Shown: positions 1 through 6,808 of the stretch, piece after piece | Position numbering within the stretch: position 1 is the stretch's first letter | Layout of the letters: each line of letters starts with the position of its first letter | Assembly: GCA_964400885.1 (NCBI GenBank) | Contig: CAYNWH010000017.1 | Span: forward strand, 1 to 21,905 | Source: CAYNWH01 sp964400885 | GTDB taxonomy: Bacteria > Patescibacteriota > Patescibacteriia > CAIXNZ01 | Direction of reading: 5' to 3' | DNA: 21,905 nt | Notes under the pieces: generated by a model | Seen by the model: only the letters and a program-made list of their open reading frames with translations | The model's database searches: none | Told to the model about the DNA's origin: nothing | Translations under genes and position numbers: made by a program

Positions 1-4
1 TGGC

Positions 5-24
5 CGCCTTTACTCGGATAGGCG
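5..24 (+). promoter_or_regulatory. Small hairpin in the rpsO leader
   Basis: CGCCT (5-9) and AGGCG (20-24) can form a 5-bp stem with a 10-nt loop, 16 nt before the rpsO start. rpsO leaders often carry an S15-binding structure for autoregulation, but the window cuts the leader short and the motif cannot be assigned. No SD sequence precedes the start codon. Confidence 0.3.
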
Positions 25-40
25 TAACTGAAAGAAAAAT

Positions 41-325
41 ATGCCATTAACAAAACAACAAAAAGACAGATTGATTAAAAAATACAGAACACATGGGACT
101 GATACTGGTTCGCCAGAAGTGCAGATAGCTATTTTGACAGAAGAAATTAAGCAGCTGACTTCTCACATGAAAAAGCATAAACACGATTATTCATCCCGTT
201 TAGGTTTGATTAAAAAAGTCCAGGAACGGAAAAAACTTTCCAATTATCTGCAAAAAGAAAATCCAGACAGCTTTAAGAAATTGGCCAAAAATTTAAAATT
301 AAAAGTTGTAGAAAATAAAGAATAA
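41..325 (+). CDS. rpsO: 30S ribosomal protein S15
   Basis: This encodes S15, a primary 16S rRNA-binding protein of the small subunit platform. The 94-aa product is close to the usual 88-90 aa. It shows the family landmarks: an N-terminal helix, then HGTDTGSPEVQIAILTEEI at about residues 18-36, the rRNA-binding H/D/S segment HKHDYSSRLGL at about 46-56, and a basic C-terminal helix. Translation starts at ATG 41 without a clear SD; GAAAGAAAAAT upstream is only purine-rich. A strong hairpin terminator follows the stop. pnp lies further downstream, so the classical rpsO-pnp neighbourhood is kept, though a nuclease-like gene is inserted between them. The promoter lies outside the window. Confidence 0.98.
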   Translation: MPLTKQQKDRLIKKYRTHGTDTGSPEVQIAILTEEIKQLTSHMKKHKHDYSSRLGLIKKVQERKKLSNYLQKENPDSFKKLAKNLKLKVVENKE

Positions 326-330
326 AATAC

Positions 331-348
331 CCCCCTGCGGGGGTTTTT
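331..348 (+). terminator. rpsO intrinsic terminator
   Basis: CCCCC (331-335), loop TGC, and GGGGG (339-343) form a perfect GC stem followed by five T. It lies 5 nt after the rpsO stop. It should limit read-through into the next gene, whose ATG is only 13 nt beyond the T tract. Confidence 0.9.
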
Positions 349-361
349 ATTTAAGTAAAAT

Positions 362-877
362 ATGATTAAACATAAAGACCAAAGAATCGGTATTTTTGTT
401 GATGTGCAGAATATGTATCATTCTGCTAAGAATTTGTATAAAGCCAATGTTAATTTTCAGGAAGTGCTTAAAGCCGCAATTGCTGGCCGTAAATTAATCA
501 GAGCAGTTGCTTATGGTATTATTACGGTGGCTGGAGAAGAAAAGAAGTTTTTAGAAGTTTTGGGCAAACAAGGCTTTGAAGTTAAAACTAAAGATTTACA
601 GGTATTTGCCGGTGGAGCTAAAAAAGGCGACTGGGATGTAGGCCTAGCAGTTGATGCTATTAAAACAGCTGATAAGCTGGATGTCATTGTTTTGGTGACA
701 GGTGATGGTGATTTTATTCCTTTAGTCCATTATTTGCAGGAAAATAAAGGCTGCTTGGTGGAATTGGTTTCCTTTGCCAAAAGCACTTCAGGCAAATTGT
801 TGGAAGTTGTTGATGATTATACTGATTTAGGTAAGAATACTAGCAAATATCTTTTAAAATCAGTTAGAAGAAGATAG
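362..877 (+). CDS. NYN-domain (LabA/DUF88-like) putative ribonuclease
   Basis: The 171-aa product matches the NYN fold, a PIN-like nuclease family that usually acts on RNA in the cytoplasm. Family landmarks are visible: RIGIFVDVQN near the N terminus (first acidic residue plus Asn), GDWDVGLAVDA in the middle, and VLVTGDGDFIPLV near residue 115 (the TGDGDF acidic pair). These acidic residues would bind the catalytic metal. The protein ends with a basic tail, KSVRRR. It lies between rpsO and pnp on the same strand, and I infer a role in RNA turnover or processing from that position. It has no SD site, and the rpsO terminator immediately precedes it, so its own promoter is unclear. Family assignment is firm; the substrate is unknown. 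Confidence 0.85.
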   Translation: MIKHKDQRIGIFVDVQNMYHSAKNLYKANVNFQEVLKAAIAGRKLIRAVAYGIITVAGEEKKFLEVLGKQGFEVKTKDLQVFAGGAKKGDWDVGLAVDAIKTADKLDVIVLVTGDGDFIPLVHYLQENKGCLVELVSFAKSTSGKLLEVVDDYTDLGKNTSKYLLKSVRRR

Positions 878-921
878 CGTTTAAATGTAAAATTAAAAAT
901 TTGTAATTAAAAATTAATATT

Positions 922-980
922 GCTGACCGGCAGACATGCTGAAATTGTTTTTTAACAAATTCAGAAGTATGTTGGCCAGC
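922..980 (+). promoter_or_regulatory. Long hairpin in the pnp leader
   Basis: Outer arm GCTGACC (922-928) pairs with GGCCAGC (974-980) with one mismatch. CAT (935-937) pairs with ATG (969-971). Inner arm CTGAAATTGTT (939-949) pairs with AACAAATTCAG (954-964) with one A-A mismatch around a TTTT loop. The structure has about 19 base pairs and ends directly before the pnp SD (AGAAAGGA, 981-988). It occupies the place of the RNase III-cleaved leader stem that mediates PNPase autoregulation in E. coli. A similar role here is inference. Confidence 0.65.
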
Positions 981-998
981 AGAAAGGAAAAATTATTT

Positions 999-3242
999 AT
1001 GTCAGAAATTTTTCGTGTAGAAAAAGAAATCGCTGGTCGCAAATTAATTATTGAGACTGGCAAATTAGCCAATCAGGCTAATGGCAGTGTAACTGTGTCT
1101 TATGGCGACACAGTTGTTTTAGGTACGGCAGTTATTTCCAATGAAACAAGGGAAGGTTTAGATTTTTTCCCTTTAACAGTGGAATTTGAAGAGCGTTTTT
1201 ATGCTGCCGGCAGGATTAAAGGTTCTCGCTTTATGAAGCGTGACGGCCGGCCAACTGATGAAGCTATTTTAAACGGCCGTATGATCGATCGGGCTATCAG
1301 ACCATTATTTGATGAACAAATTAGAAATGATGTTCAGGTGATTCTTACAGTTTTATCTTATGACGGCATTAATGAGTCAGGTATGGTTGGTTTAATTGCC
1401 GCTTCAGCTGCTTTAGCTATTTCTAATATTCCCTGGAATGGTCCGATAGCCGGACTTAATATCGGCTTAGATGAAAAGGGATTTATTTTAAATCCAACCG
1501 TTGCTCAGTTTGAAGCTAGTGATTTAAAATTATCTTTGGCTGGTTCTGCTAATAAAATAATTATGGTGGAATCGCAAGCCAATGAAATACCAGAAGCTAA
1601 AATGTTCGAAGCTTTTGCTTTCGGCCAGGAAATTTTTGCTGGGATTGTTAATTTAATTAATGATTTAGTATCTAAAACTGGCAAACAGAAATTAAATATT
1701 TTGGATTTAGTGCCAAAAGAAAATGAAGAAACATTGAAAGCTAAAGAGGAGGTACTTAAAAAAGTTGATGAATTTGTGGCAGAAAAAGTTGATCCCTATT
1801 TATTATCTGATAAAAAACCAACTAAAGCTTTGCGTAAGCATGGCTTGCATGAATTAATGGCTGAATTAGAAAGGCACCTAAATGATCAGGGCATAGAAGA
1901 AGAGCTTATAACTTATGCAGTCCAAAAAGCTGATAAATTGGTTATGAAAAAAGTTTCAGCGGCTATTCTGGAACGCGAAATTAGAGTTGATGGCCGTAAA
2001 CTGGATGAAATTAGACCCCTTTCGTTTGAGGTCGGTTTGATAAAACGTACTCATGGCACAGGATTATTTCAGCGCGGTGAAACGCAGGTTTTGTCAAATG
2101 TTACTTTAGGTTCGCCCGGAGATGTGCAGCTTTTGGATACAATGGAAAAAACCGGGGAAAAACGATATATGCATTATTATACTTTTGCACCATTTTCTGT
2201 TGGCGAAGCTAAGCCTTTAAAAGGTTTAGGCCGGCGCGATATCGGTCACGGTGCTTTAGCAGAAAAAGCTTTAGTGCCTGTTTTACCCAGCAAAGAGGAT
2301 TTTCCTTATACTATTGTAGTAGTTTCTGAGACATTAGGTTCAAATGGATCATCCTCTATGGCGTCAACTTGCGGCTCAACTTTGGCATTACTAGATGCTG
2401 GCGTGCCTATCAAAGAACCTGTGGCTGGCATTGCCATGGGTTTAGCTGTTGATGGCAAGGGTGCTTATAAAATATTGACTGATATCCAGGATTTGGAAGA
2501 CGGACCAGGCGGGATGGATTTTAAAATCACTGGCACGAAAAATGGTTTGACAGCTATTCAAATGGATACCAAAACTGATGGTTTAACAATGGAGATGGTA
2601 GAAAAAACATTAACGCAAGGCCGTGCAGCTTTGAATCAAATATTAGAAGGCATTAATAAAACAATTGCCAAACCAAACGAGTTATCTTCTTATGCGCCTC
2701 GTATAACCTCTTTCTTTATTGACCCAAGCAAAATTAAAGATGTGATCGGACCAGGAGGTAAAATGATTAATGAGATCATTGGCGATTCAGGCATTAGCAT
2801 TGATATAGAACAAAATGGTTTGGTTATGATTACTGCTACTGATGCTGAAGCAGCGAAAAAAGCAGAAGAAAGGATTTATCAGATTTGCAAAGATATTGAA
2901 ATTGGTGAAGTTTATGAGGGTAAAGTCGTGCGCATTATGGATTTTGGCGCTATTGTGGAGTTTTTGCCAGGCAAAGACGGTTTGGTCCATATTTCTAAAA
3001 TGGCGCCATTTAGAATTGCTAAAGTAACTGATGTTTTAAATGAAGGCGATAAAGTTAAAGTCAGGGTTGATGATGTTGATACAGTTAACAATAAAATCAG
3101 TTTGTCTTTGCTGGAAGGCGGTAAAAAACCTCAGCCAGCGCCAGGCGGGTTTGATCGCGGTCGCGGACGAGGACGTGAAGATCGCAGCCGAGGGAGAGAT
3201 GATCGCGGACGCAAGCAATTTTTCAAGAGAGATAGATTCTAA
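999..3242 (+). CDS. pnp: Polyribonucleotide nucleotidyltransferase (PNPase)
   Basis: PNPase degrades RNA 3'-to-5' by phosphorolysis. The 747-aa product has the full order: first RNase PH-like domain (about 10-145), helical linker, second RNase PH-like domain (about 325-545, with NGSSSMASTCGSTLALLDAG near 450), KH domain with GPGGK near 584, and S1 domain (about 635-705). It ends in an Arg/Gly-rich tail (RGRGRGRED...) of about 40 residues, a likely RNA-binding extension. The metal-binding Asp pair is kept in EDGPGGMDFK near 500-510, although the usual GDMD reads GGMD. I chose ATG 999 because AGAAAGGA (981-988) precedes it and the family N terminus begins at SEIFRVEKEIAGRKL. The upstream in-frame ATG 936 lies inside the leader hairpin. 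Confidence 0.97.
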   Translation: MSEIFRVEKEIAGRKLIIETGKLANQANGSVTVSYGDTVVLGTAVISNETREGLDFFPLTVEFEERFYAAGRIKGSRFMKRDGRPTDEAILNGRMIDRAIRPLFDEQIRNDVQVILTVLSYDGINESGMVGLIAASAALAISNIPWNGPIAGLNIGLDEKGFILNPTVAQFEASDLKLSLAGSANKIIMVESQANEIPEAKMFEAFAFGQEIFAGIVNLINDLVSKTGKQKLNILDLVPKENEETLKAKEEVLKKVDEFVAEKVDPYLLSDKKPTKALRKHGLHELMAELERHLNDQGIEEELITYAVQKADKLVMKKVSAAILEREIRVDGRKLDEIRPLSFEVGLIKRTHGTGLFQRGETQVLSNVTLGSPGDVQLLDTMEKTGEKRYMHYYTFAPFSVGEAKPLKGLGRRDIGHGALAEKALVPVLPSKEDFPYTIVVVSETLGSNGSSSMASTCGSTLALLDAGVPIKEPVAGIAMGLAVDGKGAYKILTDIQDLEDGPGGMDFKITGTKNGLTAIQMDTKTDGLTMEMVEKTLTQGRAALNQILEGINKTIAKPNELSSYAPRITSFFIDPSKIKDVIGPGGKMINEIIGDSGISIDIEQNGLVMITATDAEAAKKAEERIYQICKDIEIGEVYEGKVVRIMDFGAIVEFLPGKDGLVHISKMAPFRIAKVTDVLNEGDKVKVRVDDVDTVNNKISLSLLEGGKKPQPAPGGFDRGRGRGREDRSRGRDDRGRKQFFKRDRF

Positions 3243-3256
3243 GATCATTAGATAAT

Positions 3257-3290
3257 AAAAAAGAAGCTCTGTGACGCAGGCTTCTTTTTT
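3257..3290. terminator. Bidirectional terminator between pnp and the lipoprotein gene
   Basis: AAAAAAGAAGC (3257-3267) pairs perfectly with GCTTCTTTTTT (3280-3290). An apical CTG/CAG stem (3269-3271 with 3277-3279) closes a TGACG loop. With A and T tracts on both sides it can stop the convergent transcripts of pnp and the minus-strand lipoprotein gene. Confidence 0.9.
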
Positions 3291-3306
3291 ATTAAAAGTA
3301 AAAGAT

Positions 3307-3585
3307 TTATTGGCTTAAGCTGTTTAAATCGTCATAATTAGTGTTTTGAATTTCTGCTTTGAGATTATTTAGATCGTCTTCTGTTACATTTAAGTTTTTA
3401 TCTTCTTGAGGCGGGATTTCTTTTGCTTGGTTAGCATTATTAAGATTTTCATTGATATTTCCGGTTTGGTTTTTATCTGGCGCTGGAGCATTGTTTTCTG
3501 TTTTTGTGTTTTGTTTTGAAGCACAGCCGCTTAGGATTAGAGTTAAAGCCAGTATACAACTTAATAATATTAAAGTTTTTTTCAT
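3307..3585 (-). CDS. Small lipoprotein
   Basis: The 92-aa product starts with a lipoprotein signal peptide: MKKT, a hydrophobic stretch, then the lipobox LSGC with the modified Cys at residue 21. The mature part is hydrophilic and rich in Asn, Lys, Gln and Glu, with no recognised domain, and looks like a flexible tether or disordered surface protein. It lies 4 nt after the stop of the secreted-protein gene at 3590-4366, has no SD of its own and is probably translationally coupled to it. LspA, encoded at 7660-8115, would cleave before the Cys. The function is unknown. Confidence 0.8.
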   Translation of the reverse strand: MKKTLILLSCILALTLILSGCASKQNTKTENNAPAPDKNQTGNINENLNNANQAKEIPPQEDKNLNVTEDDLNNLKAEIQNTNYDDLNSLSQ

Positions 3586-3589
3586 AGAT

Positions 3590-4366
3590 TTAGTAATTAG
3601 TCATAATTAATTTTAAAGCAGCCAAAAGTTGTTCCATGGCTTTGAGCATATGGCTCTGTGCTTGCCGCAGATTATTATTGCCTTCGGCAAATTTAATCAA
3701 TGGCGTACCCGGTATTTTTACTTCTTTATATGCATTTTCGGCCGTATTAACATTTGTTTGAGCATCAGCTAATTCTGTTTTCGCTAAATCAAGTTTATTT
3801 AAAATTTCAGTATTATCATCTATTTTAGCAGCTGCCTGACGTAGTTTAGCTTCAAAATCTTCTGCCTTATCGATTCTATTATTAGCAATATAAACCCACA
3901 TCGAACCAGTGTTTCTGGCTACATCTGTTAATAATTCAACATAAGCTCCTACTATTTTAAGAAAAACAATCCCGACTTCCAGCCTGGTATTAATGCCAGC
4001 AACTTCAGTCCGAAAATCCTGAATTTTAGCTAGGTTTTTATTGACATCATTGGCAATATTATTTTTGATGTCATTTGGCACATCAGCGTTATTTTGCGCT
4101 TCTGTATTTTTCCAATTTAACCATGCTTCAGCTTCATCTAAGGCAGCATTTAAAACATCTTTTGCCGTATCCACAACTTTTTGTTCATTGGCTGGCGTTT
4201 TATCAGCCTGATAATCTGCCTGAGCTTTTTTATAGTCAGCATCAGCTTGAATGCGAGTTTGTTGGGCATTAAGCCAGTCCTGCCTTGTGCCAGCAGCTAA
4301 AGCAGTTAAGCTTAGCGATTGCATTAAGAAAATTAAGGTAATCGCGGATAATAAAAATTTTTTCAT
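3590..4366 (-). CDS. Secreted alpha-helical protein of unknown function
   Basis: The 258-aa product begins with a Sec signal peptide (MKKFLLSAIT, hydrophobic core, probable cleavage after ALAA near residue 25). The mature protein is almost entirely predicted helix, rich in Ala, Asn, Lys, Asp and Glu. It includes ADYKKAQADYQADKTPANEQK near the N terminus and DAQTNVNTAENAYKEVK near 200, suggesting a helical bundle or coiled coil. I recognise no family. It heads a two-gene minus-strand operon with the lipoprotein gene, so both products probably act at the cell surface. A good promoter lies at 4399-4427. Confidence 0.8.
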   Translation of the reverse strand: MKKFLLSAITLIFLMQSLSLTALAAGTRQDWLNAQQTRIQADADYKKAQADYQADKTPANEQKVVDTAKDVLNAALDEAEAWLNWKNTEAQNNADVPNDIKNNIANDVNKNLAKIQDFRTEVAGINTRLEVGIVFLKIVGAYVELLTDVARNTGSMWVYIANNRIDKAEDFEAKLRQAAAKIDDNTEILNKLDLAKTELADAQTNVNTAENAYKEVKIPGTPLIKFAEGNNNLRQAQSHMLKAMEQLLAALKLIMTNY

Positions 4367-4398
4367 AAGCGGAGTTATTAATTATTAGAGCTGTTTTA

Positions 4399-4427
4399 AT
4401 TATAATAAACAAACAAAAAAGAGGCAA
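4399..4427 (-). promoter_or_regulatory. Promoter of the secreted protein/lipoprotein operon
   Basis: On the minus strand, TTGCCT (4427-4422) and TATAAT (4404-4399) are separated by 17 nt. The predicted start is near 4392, giving a leader of about 26 nt. The -35 box lies inside the stem of the upstream gene's terminator. Confidence 0.6.
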
Positions 4428-4441
4428 TCATTGATTGCCTC
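4415..4441 (-). terminator. Terminator of the 4460-5014 gene
   Basis: Read on the minus strand, a perfect 9-bp stem (GAGGCAATC with GATTGCCTC, 3-nt loop) is followed by six T (A tract at 4415-4420). It begins 19 nt after the stop of the upstream gene. Confidence 0.85.
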
Positions 4442-4459
4442 TAAAAATGAGCATTGAAA

Positions 4460-5014
4460 TCACCAACTGAATTTGAGATCAAAGTTTTGGGGATTTTTTT
4501 GGACCTGCAGAGTTACATTTTTGGCGCCTGCCAAGATGGCTAATTCTTCCATTTTGCCGGCTAATTGCCAGGCAAATGGTTCAGCCATTTCGTCAATCAT
4601 GTCAGTGGCAGCCAGCGTTAGCTTAATGTGAATGTATCTGTCTTTTTTCTCGACAAGCTGAGTGCCAGAGTCAATGTCCCTGAAAAAGTTTTCATGAAGC
4701 TGAATCAGCTTGAGGATACTGGCAGCTGGATCATCGGGGATAACCAGATTCTTGTAAGTTTTAAGCAGCTCCCTGGCAATTAGCCGGCCAAATTGGCGCG
4801 TTGTCTGCAGATTAGAATCAGCAACAACTTTGAAGATTGCTTTACCGAGGCGCTTAAAGGATTCCAATGGATACCACTGGGAAGGTAAAATTTTTGAATC
4901 AACAATCTTCCAGTCTTCAGGCTTTAAAAAAGGTTCAAATTCTGTCTTTTTGTCCTTATTCGCCCTTATAACTTTGACATAATCAGTTAGCCATGTGCCT
5001 TTAACTCTTTTCAT
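4460..5014 (-). CDS. Protein of unknown function, possibly DUF2378/TIGR02265-like
   Basis: The product is about 184 aa, soluble and mixed alpha/beta, starting MKRVKGTWLTDYVKVIRAN. The segment from WYPLESFKRLGKAIF through RQFGRLIARELLKTY resembles the heme-NO-binding-like TIGR02265/DUF2378 group described in myxobacteria. That match is by eye and weak, and no heme-ligand His can be placed. I start it at ATG 5014 (or 5017, giving MM) because a perfect SD, AGAAGGAGG (5027-5019), lies just upstream. The open frame runs up to 5080, but the likely promoter at 5046-5074 would start transcription near 5039 and exclude the longer form. It is monocistronic, with its own terminator. Confidence 0.7.
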   Translation of the reverse strand: MKRVKGTWLTDYVKVIRANKDKKTEFEPFLKPEDWKIVDSKILPSQWYPLESFKRLGKAIFKVVADSNLQTTRQFGRLIARELLKTYKNLVIPDDPAASILKLIQLHENFFRDIDSGTQLVEKKDRYIHIKLTLAATDMIDEMAEPFAWQLAGKMEELAILAGAKNVTLQVQKNPQNFDLKFSW

Positions 5015-5045
5015 CATGCCTCCTTCTGTATGTTTTAGATTTTTC

Positions 5046-5074
5046 ACCTTACCATGATTAATTGTTAAAGTCAA
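5046..5074 (-). promoter_or_regulatory. Promoter of the 4460-5014 gene
   Basis: On the minus strand, TTGACT (5074-5069) and TAAGGT (5051-5046) are separated by 17 nt. The predicted transcription start near 5039 leaves a leader of about 25 nt containing the strong SD. Confidence 0.55.
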
Positions 5075-5097
5075 TATCATAAATTTATGCTTTAAAC

Positions 5098-5125
5098 TTG
5101 TTCAATTTTATTTTTTTGCTATACT
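5098..5125 (+). promoter_or_regulatory. Promoter of the DUF3352-like gene, probably leaderless
   Basis: TTGTTC (5098-5103), a 16-nt spacer and TATACT (5120-5125). The ATG at 5132 falls 7 nt after the last base of the -10 box, where transcription normally begins. No SD is present. Confidence 0.55.
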
Positions 5126-5131
5126 TTTTAT

Positions 5132-6616
5132 ATGACCATTTGGCAAAAAAGACTTTTAAAATTCTGCATACGGGTTTTGGGGGTAATTATATTAATTGTT
5201 ATAATTGCTCTTTTTTTGTATTATCATTTTTATTTTAAGAAAGATAACTTGATGAAATATGTACCTCAAGATGCAACTGTTTATGCAACTTTTAGATTAA
5301 CTGAACAAATTAAAGAAAAGCCTTTCATTAATAATTTTTTCAAAAATCTAGAGCAGGATATGGATTTTTCCGACCCGGACTTTAATTTACTGAATAATTT
5401 TGTGGGTTATAATTCTGCGTTTGCGCTTATTCCCCATACTGAGCAGCAGGATCTTAAATTCGATTATTTATTGATTTTTAATTTAAAAAAAGGAGTTCAA
5501 GTGCCAGCTTATTATCTTGATAATTTGAAAGAACATGGTTTTTATTATGATACTTTGAACGTTAAAGCTTTAGAAAGGAATATCTTATTGGTTAGTAATT
5601 CTGCTAAAGTCCTTCAAGAAGCTAAAAACACTGCTAATCAGGAAAGTCCTTGTTTAGTTGATAAAGTAAGTGTAGTTTTAAACCTAAACAAATTAGATCT
5701 AGACTATACTGGCAAATTATATATTAATTTAAAGGCGATTCATGATTTTGGCCCTATGATAAAAGATCTGCCAACTAAATTACTATTGCTTTCATTAAGT
5801 CAGGAAAAGGCTGATCAATTATTTTTAGGCATCAAATTAAATCAGGATAATATAGTTATAGAGAGTTTAATCGGGGATTTGCCCAATAAACCACTTTTAA
5901 TGACTAATTTGCCAGCAGATTTTCTTTTTAGTTTTAGATTTTTTAGTGGTCAGCAAAAAATTAACGATTTATATGAGATGTTACAGCAAATCGATTTTGC
6001 TTATTATGAACAATTAGCTCAGAAGAAGCAGGTGCTGGAATCAATATATGGCTTTGATCTGGAAAATGAGTTGCTGGCATTTTTAAATGGCCAGGCTCAG
6101 CTAGTTGGTCTAGAAAATAATAATTATTTGTTAGCTATTCAGCTGGATCAAATTACTGACGTGCCTGATAAATTAGCTAACCTTGAGCAAGTCATAAGGG
6201 GCTATTTAGCAGTTAAATATCCTATTGAAGAACAAAAACAATTGCCCGATTATACTTATATTACCCAAATTGTTAAAAATCCCAATGTCCCGGATTTTAC
6301 TTCCGAAATTTTTTATAACTTTAATTTAAGGGTAATTAAATTTCAAAATGATGAATTTGCTTACTTTTATACAGATGATGTGATTTTTTTATCTAATTCT
6401 AGCGATAAAATTAAGGAAACAGTTGCAGGCCAAAATTTAGTTAATCTTACCCAATCAATTACTTGTTTTAATAATAAAATGCCTAATCTTAGTCAAAATT
6501 TATTTATAAAAACAGAATATTTAACTAAATTTTGGTCTGGCTTTAAATATCTTAAAGGTATTTTAATTAATGAAGATTTAGCTAATGATAAGGCAATTTG
6601 GTTATGTTTAGAGTGA
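5132..6616 (+). CDS. Membrane-anchored DUF3352-like protein
   Basis: The 494-aa product has a short basic N terminus, one transmembrane helix (about residues 11-31) and a large, probably extracytoplasmic domain. The sequence after the helix, LMKYVPQDATVYATFRL, resembles the start of DUF3352 proteins, in which a 'P-x-D-a' element follows the anchor. The rest alternates strands and helices (for example VSVVLNLNKLDLDYTGKLYINLK and ADFLFSFRFFSGQQKINDLYEML), also in keeping with that family. Its function is unknown. It is monocistronic, has no SD and is likely translated from a leaderless message. No clear terminator follows; the next 14 bases lead into a DnaA-box-like cluster. Confidence 0.7.
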   Translation: MTIWQKRLLKFCIRVLGVIILIVIIALFLYYHFYFKKDNLMKYVPQDATVYATFRLTEQIKEKPFINNFFKNLEQDMDFSDPDFNLLNNFVGYNSAFALIPHTEQQDLKFDYLLIFNLKKGVQVPAYYLDNLKEHGFYYDTLNVKALERNILLVSNSAKVLQEAKNTANQESPCLVDKVSVVLNLNKLDLDYTGKLYINLKAIHDFGPMIKDLPTKLLLLSLSQEKADQLFLGIKLNQDNIVIESLIGDLPNKPLLMTNLPADFLFSFRFFSGQQKINDLYEMLQQIDFAYYEQLAQKKQVLESIYGFDLENELLAFLNGQAQLVGLENNNYLLAIQLDQITDVPDKLANLEQVIRGYLAVKYPIEEQKQLPDYTYITQIVKNPNVPDFTSEIFYNFNLRVIKFQNDEFAYFYTDDVIFLSNSSDKIKETVAGQNLVNLTQSITCFNNKMPNLSQNLFIKTEYLTKFWSGFKYLKGILINEDLANDKAIWLCLE

Positions 6617-6629
6617 ATTTGATGTGCGA

Positions 6630-6661
6630 TGTGGAAAATCTGGGGAAAATTATGGGGATAA
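6630..6661 (-). promoter_or_regulatory. Cluster of three DnaA-box-like 9-mers
   Basis: Three 9-mers lie in tandem: TGTGGAAAA (6630-6638), TGGGGAAAA (6641-6649) and TGGGGATAA (6653-6661), 2 and 3 nt apart. Read on the minus strand they are TTTTCCACA, TTTTCCCCA and TTATCCCCA. The first fits TTWTNCACA exactly; the other two each miss one position. They sit in a gene-free region directly before AT-rich repeats. Confidence 0.45.
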
Positions 6662-6673
6662 ATAATTAGGCTT

Positions 6674-6702
6674 TAGTAATTAGTAATTAGTAATTACTAA
6701 TT
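6674..6702. repeat. AT-rich TAGTAAT repeat ending in an 18-bp palindrome
   Basis: TAGTAAT occurs three times in tandem. The last copy forms a perfect 18-bp palindrome, AATTAGTAATTACTAATT (6685-6702). There is no T tract, so it is not a typical terminator. It could be an unwinding element or a remnant simple repeat. Smaller AT-rich repeats of similar flavour occur near 887-920 and 14949-14966. Confidence 0.6.
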
Positions 6703-6773
6703 GGTAAAATGTTAGTATTTTATGATGCTTGGCTAATTTTAGGTAAATTTATAGGGTTATTAACAATGAAAAA

Positions 6774-6802
6774 TTGACAAGATGTCCAAGTTTTGCTATA
6801 TT
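6774..6802 (+). promoter_or_regulatory. Promoter of the orphan RNA unit
   Basis: TTGACA (6774-6779), a 17-nt spacer and TATATT (6797-6802) give a near-consensus sigma70-type promoter with a start near 6809. Confidence 0.75.
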
Positions 6803-6808
6803 TATATT

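Noticed and set aside
936..998. Longer pnp reading frame starting at ATG 936
   Set aside because: The added 21 residues lie inside the leader hairpin, have no family similarity, and a good SD precedes ATG 999.
4075..4272. Plus-strand ORF antisense to the secreted-protein gene
   Set aside because: It has no start signal or family similarity; it is the complement of a well-supported coding gene.
5015..5080. Longer frame of the 4460-5014 gene
   Set aside because: A perfect SD sits just before the internal ATG, and the likely transcription start near 5039 is inside the extension.
6685..6702. 18-bp palindrome as terminator of the DUF3352-like gene
   Set aside because: The stem is almost pure A/T and no T tract follows.
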